DNA from: Oscillospiraceae bacterium
GTDB taxonomy: Bacteria > Bacillota > Clostridia > UBA1381 > UMGS1253
Direction: 5' to 3'
Assembly: GCA_015068725.1 (NCBI GenBank)
Contig: SVKA01000005.1
Coordinates: 1-64,000, forward strand
Length of the DNA stretch: 64,000 nt
The notes under the pieces were generated by a model. It had not been told where the DNA came from. It was given only the letters and a program-made list of their open reading frames with translations, and did not search any database. Each line of letters opens with the position of its first letter. The stretch's first letter is position 1. Positions 25,674 to 34,694 of this stretch are shown in pieces. Position numbers and translations under genes: made by a program.

Positions 25674-28277
25674 TTAAAGCTTTACAACTATAATTTCCTG
25701 AACAACATCTTTGTAGATTTTTACGAATACCTGATACGGATCTGCGTCGTCGTATTTCTGGATATCGCCTGTTGTACCTTCGGTTACGATATTGTTCATT
25801 TTTGTATTATCAACAACGTATATTTTTGCGTTTCCAAACACGATATTGCGCTCAGCGCCGTCATTTACCTTTATATTCATTGATGATGCAAACTTGGCAT
25901 TTACACGTCCGTAGATGATTTCCAAATCAGTAGCCGGTGTAGAGGTAAACTGAGTGTTTTTCGCTGAGATGTCAAGCAGTACTCTTATTGTGCTTATCTG
26001 ACCGCTTGCATTTGTCTTATACTGAATGATATCGCCCTTTTCAAGAGCAGCTTTGCTCTCTCCCTTTACAAGAAGGTCTTTTTCTGTTGCTTCAAGCTCA
26101 ATCTTCTGACCGTCCTGAACTGCGTAGAGCTTGTCAACGATTACGCCCTGTGAGTTTTTCATTGTTGTAATTTCTGTTACAATTGCTACGGATGACTCGG
26201 CGTTTGCCTTGTAATCTGTATTTGTAACTATCATCGCCTTTGCAGTGTAATCTTCTGTCATGTCGAATACGATAGCGTTGTAAGGAGTATCGTTTTCAAA
26301 CATTGTGTGATTTCTTATTGCAAAGTCTTCGGGATTTGTTGATCCTGCCGGAATATCAAATATGATTGTGTTTTCGTTTACAGTAACGTTTCCTACTTTG
26401 CCTGTAGCTGTTTTGTATACAGCGTTTTCAAGCACAAGGTTCTTTGTAAATGAGTTTTTATCTATTGCACCCGTTCCGGTGTTATCCTTTGCTGTGTTGA
26501 TTGATACAACCTTGCCGTCAGAGTTTTTCTCAAAGGTGATAAGCTGTTTTACTACGCTGCCTTCGCTTGAAAGTGCCGCAAGTACCTCGTCGCCGGTTTT
26601 TCCGCTTGCGCCATTAAGACGGATTTTTTCTGCTGCGGTCAAAACAACTGTCTGGCCATCTTTTGTAAAGAGTCTGAGTTGTAGTTCATCGCTTATATCA
26701 CTTGCTTTTGCAGCATTTAAAAGGTAAGCATAGTTTGAGCTTATGGTGCTTGTAGCATCAACTGCCGCAATCTTGCCTTCTGCATCAAGATAGAATCTGC
26801 CTTCGTCTTCAAGAGATATTGTCTGCTTGTAGCTTGGTGAAATCTGATAAATTTTATCGCCTATTTTAACCTTATCACCCTTCTTTTCAGTTACCTTGCC
26901 TTCGATGCTGTCGCGCACTACGATAATTCTGCAAATGCTCTTGTCTTTGCTCTGTGCAACTGAAAGAACATCCCACTCGGCAAGGTCTGATACCTTGATA
27001 ACCTCGCCTGCTTTTTCGATTCTGTAATCGAGATCGTCATCATCAGGGTCAAGTGTAATTGTAGGTGCGCCGTATTTGTCTATGATTTTGCCTGATGAAG
27101 GCATAACCTCTTCAACTACGACATTCTGATACTCTGTAACGAATACAAAGTCGTATTTGCTGTCGCGGTCTGTATCAAGAAGGTTTACCTTGCCGGCTTT
27201 ATCTTTAAGGTTGATAAGAGAGTTATCAAGTGTTTCATATTTTCCGTTGTAGATAAGCTTTGCATCTTTGTTTATATATGCTTCGCTTTCTCTTTTGTCA
27301 TTCTCTTTATCCTTCCAGTATGAAACTACTTTTTTGTCGTCTGTATCTGTAATCTTTTCAAAATTGTCTGCACTGATTGTAAGTGTGGAGTTCTTTGATT
27401 CCTCAGGTCTTATAAGAATGATTTTCTTATCGCCATAAGCATCTTCCTGCAGATAAAATACTACGTTGTAGCCAAGAAGGTTTGCTGCGTCAATATCTCC
27501 AAGCTCATATATAGCTTCGCCAATCTGAACCTGACCTTTTTTAAGAGCAGTTGCAGAATTTATCGAGCTCTGGCTTGTAGCGACTACCTGACCTGTAAGC
27601 TTTTGTGTTTTAAGTTTGTTTTCAAGAAGTGTTTTGTCAACGATAGTGTATTCAATGTTTGAGCCAAAGCCTGTCTGCTCCATCATCTTAACTGTAAGTG
27701 CATTAAACATCATCTGTGCCGCAAGCGAACGTGTTGCCGGATCGTTTGCAGCTGCAACTGCATTACGGCCTATGCCGTTTTCTGTACCTACTACAAGAAA
27801 ACCTGACGGGTATCCGCCCTTGGCAAGTGCGCTCGGTTCGTGCCCGATTACACGAACAAGGATTGTCATAGCCTCTGCATAGGTGATTGTATCATCAGGT
27901 CTGAAATTTCCTGTGTCATCACCGATTACGAGCTTTTGGTTTGTTGCGACATTAATATAACCGTTTGCCCAGTGGTCGGCCGGTACGTCCGGAAATTTTG
28001 TAGGATAATTTGAGCTTAGTGCAACATCTGCAAGGCCGAGTGCATTTACGGCGATTTTTGCAACCTCACTACGTTTTATTGCATCGTCCGGTCTGAAAAG
28101 TCCCGTATCGGCATCACCGACCATTATGTTTAGTGCGCCAAGTACTTCGACAGCCTCTGCACGATTGTTGTCCTGCATATCGGGAGCGAGTGCGGCCGAT
28201 ACAGTTGCCGTGCTTACTGCGCTAAAAAGCATTGCGAACGCCAAAACGCTGCCGAGCAATTTTCTTAGTTTGTTCAT
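25674..28277 (-). CDS. SLH-domain surface protein (867 aa), paralogue 3
   Basis: A secreted SLH protein with the same architecture as the two at the start of the window. The signal peptide is at 1-28. SLH1 is at about 33-78 (KRSEVAKI at the TRAE position), SLH2 at about 92-138 (TYAE instead of TRAE), and a degenerate third unit at about 145-195. The beta-rich remainder has SYWKDKENDKR, LAEWDVLSVAQS, LEDEGRFYLDAEGKIAAVD and a Val-rich end (QVFVKIYKDVVQEIIVVKL) matching the ends of the paralogues (VFVRVYKDVVTEVIFVRY in paralogue 1). Strong ribosome site AAAGGAGG. A good promoter lies about 150 bp upstream, giving a long leader. Confidence 0.85.
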   Translation of the reverse strand: MNKLRKLLGSVLAFAMLFSAVSTATVSAALAPDMQDNNRAEAVEVLGALNIMVGDADTGLFRPDDAIKRSEVAKIAVNALGLADVALSSNYPTKFPDVPADHWANGYINVATNQKLVIGDDTGNFRPDDTITYAEAMTILVRVIGHEPSALAKGGYPSGFLVVGTENGIGRNAVAAANDPATRSLAAQMMFNALTVKMMEQTGFGSNIEYTIVDKTLLENKLKTQKLTGQVVATSQSSINSATALKKGQVQIGEAIYELGDIDAANLLGYNVVFYLQEDAYGDKKIILIRPEESKNSTLTISADNFEKITDTDDKKVVSYWKDKENDKRESEAYINKDAKLIYNGKYETLDNSLINLKDKAGKVNLLDTDRDSKYDFVFVTEYQNVVVEEVMPSSGKIIDKYGAPTITLDPDDDDLDYRIEKAGEVIKVSDLAEWDVLSVAQSKDKSICRIIVVRDSIEGKVTEKKGDKVKIGDKIYQISPSYKQTISLEDEGRFYLDAEGKIAAVDATSTISSNYAYLLNAAKASDISDELQLRLFTKDGQTVVLTAAEKIRLNGASGKTGDEVLAALSSEGSVVKQLITFEKNSDGKVVSINTAKDNTGTGAIDKNSFTKNLVLENAVYKTATGKVGNVTVNENTIIFDIPAGSTNPEDFAIRNHTMFENDTPYNAIVFDMTEDYTAKAMIVTNTDYKANAESSVAIVTEITTMKNSQGVIVDKLYAVQDGQKIELEATEKDLLVKGESKAALEKGDIIQYKTNASGQISTIRVLLDISAKNTQFTSTPATDLEIIYGRVNAKFASSMNIKVNDGAERNIVFGNAKIYVVDNTKMNNIVTEGTTGDIQKYDDADPYQVFVKIYKDVVQEIIVVKL

Positions 28278-28428
28278 TGAAATGTTTCCTCCTTTGAGTT
28301 TTTAATGTTTTGGTTTACATAATTACGGCGAGCGTGTATAAAAAATACGCATTTTCGCATCTGTGCCAAGGGATATACGAAATTATGCGCTTTATACATT
28401 GCGCTGTGTTATGTCAACCACAGTTCAC

Positions 28429-28457
28429 ATTATAAAGTATCTTATACACGATATCAA
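28429..28457 (-). promoter_or_regulatory. sigma-A promoter of SLH gene 3 with long leader
   Basis: On the minus strand TTGATA and TATAAT are separated by exactly 17 bp. The transcript would have an untranslated leader of about 145 nt, which holds small hairpin-forming repeats (for example GCGC...GCGC). A second, weaker candidate (TTGACA, 15 bp, TATAAA) lies about 45 bp closer to the gene. Confidence 0.7.
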
Positions 28458-28483
28458 CCCTCAATATATGGAAATATAGGAAA

Positions 28484-28515
28484 TAAAACAGGACGCAGAA
28501 AATTCTGCGTCCTGT
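28484..28515 (-). terminator. terminator of metY
   Basis: A perfect 13-bp inverted repeat (ACAGGACGCAGAA / TTCTGCGTCCTGT) is followed on the minus strand by TTTATTT. Confidence 0.87.
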
Positions 28516-28536
28516 AATACAAAACATATTCGCTTA

Positions 28537-29802
28537 TTATACATTTTCAAGTGCTTGCTTTATGTCCTCGATGATATCATCAACATTTTCAAGTCCTACA
28601 GAAAGTCTTATAAGTCCCGGTGCGATACCTGCTGCGCTAAGCTGCTCGTCAGACATCTGACGATGCGTAGAGCTTGCGGGGTGAAGCACACATGTACGAA
28701 TGTCTGCAACGTGAACAACCAAAGAAATAAGCTTTAAGCTGTCAATAAAGCGAATTCCTGCCTCGCGTCCGCCTTTTAGGGTAAATGCGATAACTCCGCT
28801 GCAACCGTCGGGCAGGTATTTTTTCGCCATATCAGCGTACGCATCACCTTCGAGGGTGGGGTAGCTTACGGCCTCAACTTTATCCTGCTCATTTAAAAAG
28901 TGTGCTACAACGTCTGCGTTTTTGCAGTGGCGTTCCATTCTTATCGGCAGTGTTTCCATACCCTGATTTATTAAAAATGCTCCCATAGCGCTCTGACATA
29001 CGCCCATATCGCGCATAAGCTGTACTCTTGCCTTTGTTATATATGCAGCCGCACCAAAATCCTTTGTGTATACAACGCCGTGATATGACTCATCAGGCTC
29101 GGTCATTTCGGGATAGTTTCCGTTTGCCCAGTCAAATTTGCCCGAGTCAACTATTGCGCCGCCCACCTGCAAAGCGTGTCCGTCAAGGTATTTTGTAGTT
29201 GAGTGCGTTACTATGTCAGCACCAAACTCTATCGGACGGCATAATACGGGAGTTGCAAATGTGTTGTCTACAATGAGAGGCACACCCTTTTCGTGAGCAA
29301 CCTTGGCAAAACGCTCGATATCAAATATTGCAATTGTCGGATTTGATATTGTTTCACCAAAAACCGCCTTTGTATTCGGCTTGAATGCGGCGCGGATTTC
29401 GTCATCGCTTGCATCGTTATCAATAAATGTAACCTCTATGCCGAGCTTTTTAAGAGTAACGGCAAAAAGGTTGAATGTTCCACCGTATATTGACGCCGAG
29501 CTTATAAAGTGGTCGCCGCTGCCCAATATATTAAGCAGTGCGAGCATATTTGCCGCCTGACCGGACGAGGTGAGAATTGCACCGACGCCGCCTTCGAGTG
29601 AGGCGAGCTTTTTCTCGACAGCGTCTACCGTCGGGTTTGCAAGACGTGAATAGAAAAATCCGCTTTCTGTAAGGTCAAAAAGCTTTGCAACCTGCTCGGT
29701 TGAGTTGTATTTAAAGGTTGTGCTCTGATATATCGGGAGCGCGCGGCTCTCGCCATTTTTCGGCTCGTATCCTTCGTGTAGGCATTTAGTTTCCAATTTC
29801 AT
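28537..29802 (-). CDS. metY: O-acetylhomoserine sulfhydrylase (MetY type)
   Basis: PLP enzyme of the Cys/Met metabolism family that makes homocysteine from O-acetylhomoserine and sulfide in methionine synthesis. The 421-residue length is typical of MetY and longer than MetB/MetC. Visible marks are YSRLANPTVDAVEKKLASLEGG, the cofactor-binding segment VDNTFATPVLCRP, and the PLP lysine in THSTTKYLDGH. C-terminal SVGLENVDDIIEDI is the family end. It is a single gene with its own promoter and terminator; the 130-nt leader shows no S-box or T-box that I can recognise. Use of another acyl-homoserine or of a thiol donor cannot be excluded. Confidence 0.9.
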   Translation of the reverse strand: MKLETKCLHEGYEPKNGESRALPIYQSTTFKYNSTEQVAKLFDLTESGFFYSRLANPTVDAVEKKLASLEGGVGAILTSSGQAANMLALLNILGSGDHFISSASIYGGTFNLFAVTLKKLGIEVTFIDNDASDDEIRAAFKPNTKAVFGETISNPTIAIFDIERFAKVAHEKGVPLIVDNTFATPVLCRPIEFGADIVTHSTTKYLDGHALQVGGAIVDSGKFDWANGNYPEMTEPDESYHGVVYTKDFGAAAYITKARVQLMRDMGVCQSAMGAFLINQGMETLPIRMERHCKNADVVAHFLNEQDKVEAVSYPTLEGDAYADMAKKYLPDGCSGVIAFTLKGGREAGIRFIDSLKLISLVVHVADIRTCVLHPASSTHRQMSDEQLSAAGIAPGLIRLSVGLENVDDIIEDIKQALENV

Positions 29803-29840
29803 ATTAATAAGACTCCTTTTTGTTGTTTAATCTATGGTTT

Positions 29841-29869
29841 ATGTTATCATAAAAACACAATTTCGTCAA
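29841..29869 (-). promoter_or_regulatory. sigma-A promoter of metY
   Basis: On the minus strand TTGACG and TAACAT are separated by 17 bp with TGA before the -10 (extended -10). It is about 40 bp before the start codon. Confidence 0.62.
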
Positions 29870-29891
29870 GGAAAATTGTCTGTAGAAAAAC

Positions 29892-29920
29892 AAAAAAGGG
29901 CGGAAGAAATTATCCGCCCC
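29892..29920 (-). terminator. terminator of the ABC exporter operon
   Basis: A 7-bp GC-rich stem (GGGCGGA / TCCGCCC) with an 8-nt loop is followed on the minus strand by six T. Confidence 0.87.
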
Positions 29921-29934
29921 GAATTTTTATAGAC

Positions 29935-31722
29935 TTACTCTGTAAGCTGTGATGTATACAGCGAATAGTAAAGTCCGTGTGCCTGTAAAAGCTGCTCATG
30001 ATTGCCTGCTTCTGCGATGTTTTTCTGGTCAATATACAAAATTCTGTCGCAGTTTTTGATTGTAGAGAGTCTGTGGGCAATAATAAACGAGGTTCTGCCT
30101 TTTAAGAGGCTTTGCAGTCCTTTTTGCACCAAAAGCTCTGTTTTTGTATCAATAGCCGATGTCGCCTCATCTAAAATAAGCACCTTCGGGTTGGCAAGCA
30201 GTGTGCGCGCAAAGCTTATAAGCTGCCTTTGTCCTGCCGAAAGTGAGCCGCCACGCTCTGTAACGACGGTTTCGTATCCGTTTGGAAGCGACATTATAAA
30301 ATCGTGAGCAGATACAATTTTGGCTGCATTTATTGCCTCTTCATCGCTCGCATCAAGGCGTCCGTACTTTATATTTTCCATTATTGTGCCTGTAAAGATA
30401 AATGTATCTTGCAGCATTATGCCCATCTGCTTGCGAAGAGATGTAAGCGTTACATCGTGTATGCTGTGTCCGTCGATTGTGATGCTTCCCGATTTTATAT
30501 CGTAAAATCTTGCCAGAAGATTTACAACAGTTGTTTTACCTGCGCCCGTAGGGCCAACGAGTGCGATTGATTCACCGGGCTTTGCACGGAAGGTTACATC
30601 CTTTAAAATCGGCACATTCTTTTCGTACTCGAAAAATACATGCTCAAATTTTACCTCGCCCTTTATATCTTCAAGCTCGTATGCACCCTCCACATCAGAA
30701 ATTGCAGGCTCAACGTCCATAACCTCGAATATTCTTTCAAGATATGCCGCTGTGTCAATTACGCTGTTGTAAAGGTTTCCGAGGTTTTGTATAGGCTCCC
30801 AGAATCGACCGCAGTACGAACCCATAGCGATTATTACACCGATGCTGATGCTTTCGCCCAAGCTGACGCCGATAAGATATACCGCAGCAGTTGAAAATGC
30901 GGAAATTATAATCGCTGCGGGAAACATCGTATGCACAATAAGCGAGCGTCGCACAAACCATTTTGCACATTCCTTTGCCATTTTATAGGCGATAGAATAG
31001 TTCTTTTCTTCTCGGTCAAACGACTGAGTAACCCTCATACCATCGATGCTTTCCTGGTAATATGCATTAAGGTTTGAGTTTTTGTTTGAAAAGGTGCGGC
31101 TTGTCTTTCTCTGAACGTTTTTGACAAGAATTATGTATGTAGCAAACGGAACAAGTCCCACCAGAACAATCAGCGACAGACGTACATTCGTAAAAAACAT
31201 AAAGAACAGAATAAATACAAGGCTCAAAAGCTCTAATATTATGTTTATAAGTCCGTTTGCAAAAAAGTCAGCCACAGAGTTTACATAATTTACAACGCGC
31301 ACTAAAATTTTTCCGTGCGGGCGCGAGTCATAATAGTCAAACGGAAGCTTTTGCAAGTGCATAAACAAATCGTGGCGGATTTCTGATACGATTTGCTGTC
31401 CCGTTTTTGCACTGATTTTTGCTCTCTTGCTTTCGGCAAAAGCTATTGTCAGCACAAGAAGATACCCAACAATGCCCGTTATAATGATGCCGAGGATGTT
31501 CTTTTCAGGGACAAATTTATCGGTAATAATTCTTAGCATCGAAGGAAACGTCAATCCTGCAAGAATAGCTATTACACTGAAAATGAGAGCAAGTACAAGC
31601 TGTTTTGAATGTCTTTTTATGTATTTGACACTTTTTGAAAAATGCTTGATGCTAAATGGTGAGTCGAGAGATTCGTCAACATCGTATTTGTTACGCTTTT
31701 GCTTTGATGATGTATCAGCCAT
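29935..31722 (-). CDS. ABC exporter half-transporter B, canonical ATP site
   Basis: A 595-residue membrane-plus-ATPase half transporter of the multidrug-exporter type. Six membrane segments span about 45-330. The ATPase domain has Walker A GPTGAGKTTVVN, signature LSAGQRQLI, Walker B VLILDEATSAID with the catalytic Glu, and the H-loop His in IIAHRLST. It is the second gene of a pair: its ATG follows the upstream stop with one base between. The partner has a degenerate ATP site, so the two should form a heterodimeric exporter of the BmrCD/LmrCD/TM287-288 kind. The substrate (drug, lipid or peptide) is unknown. Confidence 0.9.
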   Translation of the reverse strand: MADTSSKQKRNKYDVDESLDSPFSIKHFSKSVKYIKRHSKQLVLALIFSVIAILAGLTFPSMLRIITDKFVPEKNILGIIITGIVGYLLVLTIAFAESKRAKISAKTGQQIVSEIRHDLFMHLQKLPFDYYDSRPHGKILVRVVNYVNSVADFFANGLINIILELLSLVFILFFMFFTNVRLSLIVLVGLVPFATYIILVKNVQRKTSRTFSNKNSNLNAYYQESIDGMRVTQSFDREEKNYSIAYKMAKECAKWFVRRSLIVHTMFPAAIIISAFSTAAVYLIGVSLGESISIGVIIAMGSYCGRFWEPIQNLGNLYNSVIDTAAYLERIFEVMDVEPAISDVEGAYELEDIKGEVKFEHVFFEYEKNVPILKDVTFRAKPGESIALVGPTGAGKTTVVNLLARFYDIKSGSITIDGHSIHDVTLTSLRKQMGIMLQDTFIFTGTIMENIKYGRLDASDEEAINAAKIVSAHDFIMSLPNGYETVVTERGGSLSAGQRQLISFARTLLANPKVLILDEATSAIDTKTELLVQKGLQSLLKGRTSFIIAHRLSTIKNCDRILYIDQKNIAEAGNHEQLLQAHGLYYSLYTSQLTE

Positions 31723-31723
31723 T

Positions 31724-33484
31724 TTAACGCACCTCCTCTTTTTCGCTTTTAATTCCCTGCTGCAAGCAATATATATCGTAGTAGTAGCCCTTGTTTTTCA
31801 GAAGCTCATCGTGTGTGCCGCTTTCCGAAATGCTGCCGTTTTCGATTATATAAATCTTATCTGCGTTTTTAACCGAGGAAATACGCTGCGCAATTATAAA
31901 TGTAGTGTGTGTTCCCTTGCGGATGGCAAGCTGCGATTGTATGTATTTTTCCGTTTCCATATCAACCGCTGAGGTCGTATCGTCCAAAATCAGAACCGGC
32001 GTTTCGTATGCAAGTGCGCGTGCAAGTGCGATACGCTGCTTTTGTCCGCCTGAAAGTCCTACGCCGCGCTCGCCGATAATAGTGTCATATCCGTCGGGCA
32101 TACGCTTTATAAAACTGTCTGCGTCAGCTGATTTTGCATAATCGACAACGCTTTCTTCGCTCATGTCGGGGTTGCCGTAGGCTATGTTCGCATCAATTGT
32201 ATTTGAAAACAAGAACACATCCTGCATTGACATACCGATTTTTTTACGAAGGGCGTTAAGGTCGTAGTCGTGCACATCGACACCGTCGATTTTTATGCTG
32301 CCGCTATTAACATCTGCAAAGCGAGCCATAAGCATTGCAAGCGTCGATTTGCCCGAGCCTGTCGGCCCCATTATTCCGATTGTCTGACCCGGCTCGGCTG
32401 AGAGTGTTATATCCTTCAAAACATCGGTTTTTGCATACTTAAAGCTTACATTCTCAAATTCTACTTTACCTGCGGGAGCATCTGCATTTTCATCAGGCAC
32501 ATAGGCATTTTCCTTGCTTTGAATATCGCAGCGTGCATAATAAAGCTGCATAACCTTTTGTGTAGATGAGAAAAATCTCTGCGAGTCATTTATAACGATT
32601 CCCGCCTGACGCATAGATGTATTAACGAGCCAGTTTAAATTGTAAAACAGTAAAAATTCACCGATTGTTATCTGTTGATACACAAGCATAAGTCCGCCTA
32701 CAACGAAAACCGTGATAAGAACGCCGTTGCCGAAAGCGCCAAAGATTGGACCGAATTTTGACGCCCACACGCAAGACGAATCAATAGCTGCCTTGCGATA
32801 TTCGTCATTTAATTTATCAAAGCGTAAAAGCTCATGGTCTTCGCGGACAAATGCTTTTATGACTCTGTTTGCTGCGATTGTTTCCTGCACCCTTGCGTTT
32901 AAGTGGCTGTTTGTTTCGCGAAGATGCGTATGCAGAGGAGCGGACACCTTTCTTACCTTCAAAACAAGATATGCCATAACAGGTGATACAACAAGAAGGA
33001 TTGAAGCAAGAATGGCATTTGTCGAGTAAAAAACGACAAGCCCCGAAATAAAAAGCACAACACAGTGAAGAGCAAACGGCATGACCCATGAAACAAAGTG
33101 GCGCATTATTTCAAGGTCGCCCGTAAGACGCATCATAATATCACCCGTACGATTCTGCCCGAAAAAAGACGGAGGAAGCGTCTGGAGCTTCTTGTAAAGA
33201 AAAGTCCTGAAATTCGCCAGAACATCTGCGGAAGCACTGTCAAAAAGTGAGTTGCTTAAATGATGCGCCGCGCCGCGCAAAAACATTACAAGCAAATACA
33301 GCCCAATGAGCAGGTATGCGTTTGACATATCACCGTTTGTAAACACCTGGTCAACAAATTCGGCGATAAGCAGAGACGAAAAAAGCAACAAAGGAATAAT
33401 TGCACCGGTATGAAATATCAAGCCGATGAAAAACTTCCATTTGCTGCCCTTCATATTTTCGAAAACCCATTTAATCTGTGTCAT
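31724..33484 (-). CDS. ABC exporter half-transporter A, degenerate ATP site
   Basis: A 586-residue half transporter, the first gene of the pair. The start is set at MTQIKWVFENMK, preceded by AAAGGAGG; the track start 53 codons upstream overlaps the promoter. Six membrane segments span about 20-305. The ATPase domain has Walker A GPTGSGKSTLAM and signature LSGGQKQRI. Its Walker B reads VLILDDTTSAVD, with Asp at the catalytic Glu place, and the H-loop reads IIAQRISS, with Gln for His. Both changes mark the degenerate nucleotide site of heterodimeric exporters. The overlapping start of the next gene suggests coupled translation. Confidence 0.9.
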   Translation of the reverse strand: MTQIKWVFENMKGSKWKFFIGLIFHTGAIIPLLLFSSLLIAEFVDQVFTNGDMSNAYLLIGLYLLVMFLRGAAHHLSNSLFDSASADVLANFRTFLYKKLQTLPPSFFGQNRTGDIMMRLTGDLEIMRHFVSWVMPFALHCVVLFISGLVVFYSTNAILASILLVVSPVMAYLVLKVRKVSAPLHTHLRETNSHLNARVQETIAANRVIKAFVREDHELLRFDKLNDEYRKAAIDSSCVWASKFGPIFGAFGNGVLITVFVVGGLMLVYQQITIGEFLLFYNLNWLVNTSMRQAGIVINDSQRFFSSTQKVMQLYYARCDIQSKENAYVPDENADAPAGKVEFENVSFKYAKTDVLKDITLSAEPGQTIGIMGPTGSGKSTLAMLMARFADVNSGSIKIDGVDVHDYDLNALRKKIGMSMQDVFLFSNTIDANIAYGNPDMSEESVVDYAKSADADSFIKRMPDGYDTIIGERGVGLSGGQKQRIALARALAYETPVLILDDTTSAVDMETEKYIQSQLAIRKGTHTTFIIAQRISSVKNADKIYIIENGSISESGTHDELLKNKGYYYDIYCLQQGIKSEKEEVR

Positions 33485-33539
33485 AATCTTTGCCTCCTTT
33501 TTTGATAAAACCAAATTAGGAAAGTACTGATTTACGGGT

Positions 33540-33568
33540 AGTGTACTCTCTAAAAATAGATATGTCAA
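33540..33568 (-). promoter_or_regulatory. sigma-A promoter of the ABC exporter operon
   Basis: On the minus strand a consensus TTGACA and TACACT are separated by 17 bp. The ATG is about 55 bp downstream. Confidence 0.75.
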
Positions 33569-33576
33569 CCCCTTTT

Positions 33577-33595
33577 TTGAAATTAAATATTTCAA
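33577..33595. promoter_or_regulatory. inverted repeat, possible operator upstream of the ABC promoter
   Basis: TTGAAAT-TAAAT-ATTTCAA is a perfect 7-bp inverted repeat with a 5-bp spacer. It ends about 9 bp upstream of the -35 of the exporter promoter. Size and AT-rich symmetry fit a MarR- or TetR-like site, but no regulator gene lies nearby. Confidence 0.4.
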
Positions 33596-33637
33596 TTTGG
33601 TTACAAAAATGATATTTGTAAAAAAGCGTAAAATCAG

Positions 33638-33666
33638 TTGCAATTTTTATATAATTATGGTATGAT
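33638..33666 (+). promoter_or_regulatory. sigma-A promoter of the yicC-thiN operon
   Basis: TTGCAA and TATGAT are separated by 17 bp, about 108 bp before the yicC start. It is divergent from the ABC exporter promoter. No terminator is visible between here and the end of thiN. Confidence 0.7.
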
Positions 33667-33773
33667 AAATTAGTATAGTTGTTTGTCTGAAAGGGCGTTT
33701 GTCAAAACGGCAAAGCGACGGCAGGAAAACAGCACTTTAAAAGTGATAAAATTATTTATTGGAGTGAGTTTAA

Positions 33774-34652
33774 TTGATAAAAAGTATGACAGGCTACGGT
33801 CATGTCGAGGGCATTTATGAGGACAAAAGAATTGTCGCGGAGGTGCGCTCGGTAAATCACAGATATGCGGACTATAATATAAAGGTGCCGCGCTATTACG
33901 GCTTTTTGGAGGATATGGCAAGAAAGTTTGTTTCCGAATACATAAGCCGCGGAAAAGTAGATGTTTATATCTCGGTTGAAAGCTATGGCGATTCGGACAA
34001 GCAAATCACATTAAATGAGGCGCTTGCAAAGAGCTATATCGATGCTCTTTGTGCAATACGAGATACCTTTGACGTAAGAGATGATATAAGTGTTTCATCT
34101 GTTGCACGCTTTAATGAAATATTTATATCGGAGAGAAAGGAAGAGGACGCCGAGCATATATGGCAGCTTGTAAAAGAGCCGTTATCGGAGGCGATGGCGC
34201 AGTTTGTCAGCATGCGTGAGCGTGAGGGTGAAAGAATGCTTGCCGATATAAAGAGCAGAAGCGAGTATATGCTATCCTTGGTTGAAGAGGTTGAAAAGCG
34301 TTCGCCCGAGCGAGTAAAGGAATACAGAGAAAGACTTTATGCAAAGCTTGAGGAAGTGCTTTTATCGTCAAATATCGATGAAACAAGAATTATAACCGAG
34401 GCGGCGATATATGCAGACAAGGTTGCAGTTGATGAAGAAACCGTAAGACTCAGAAGCCATTTTACAGAGCTTGATACGATTTTATCATCGGGCGAGCCTG
34501 CAGGTCGCAAGCTTGACTTTTTGATTCAGGAAATCAATCGTGAAATCAACACAATAGGCTCAAAGGCAAATGATGTTGCTACGGCAAAAATTGTTGTCGA
34601 TTTAAAATCAGAGCTTGAAAAGATGCGCGAGCAGGTGCAAAATATCGAATAA
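33774..34652 (+). CDS. yicC: YicC-family endoribonuclease
   Basis: A 292-residue YicC/YloC-type protein; family members cleave RNA and help decay of structured or small RNAs. The start is a TTG, supported by GGAGTGAG about 6 nt upstream and by the family N-terminus MIKSMTGYG. The N-terminal YicC domain has VRSVNHRYADYNIKVPR. The C-terminal DUF1732 domain (about 205-292) has the characteristic DETRIITEAAIYADKVAVDEE, GRKLDFLIQEINREINTIGSK and LKSELEKMREQVQNIE. It is the first gene of the long operon and, as in other Firmicutes, next to remA and gmk. Confidence 0.93.
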   Translation: MIKSMTGYGHVEGIYEDKRIVAEVRSVNHRYADYNIKVPRYYGFLEDMARKFVSEYISRGKVDVYISVESYGDSDKQITLNEALAKSYIDALCAIRDTFDVRDDISVSSVARFNEIFISERKEEDAEHIWQLVKEPLSEAMAQFVSMREREGERMLADIKSRSEYMLSLVEEVEKRSPERVKEYRERLYAKLEEVLLSSNIDETRIITEAAIYADKVAVDEETVRLRSHFTELDTILSSGEPAGRKLDFLIQEINREINTIGSKANDVATAKIVVDLKSELEKMREQVQNIE

Positions 34653-34694
34653 GAAACATTAGACTACACTAAAAAACCAAAGGATGTGAGAGCT

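Noticed and set aside
29803-29934. SAM riboswitch or T-box upstream of metY
   Set aside because: The leader is only about 35 nt from the mapped-looking promoter, too short for either, and no family motif is visible.
33485-33643. 53-codon N-terminal extension of the first ABC subunit
   Set aside because: It would run through the consensus promoter; the ATG at 33484 has AAAGGAGG and fits the family length.
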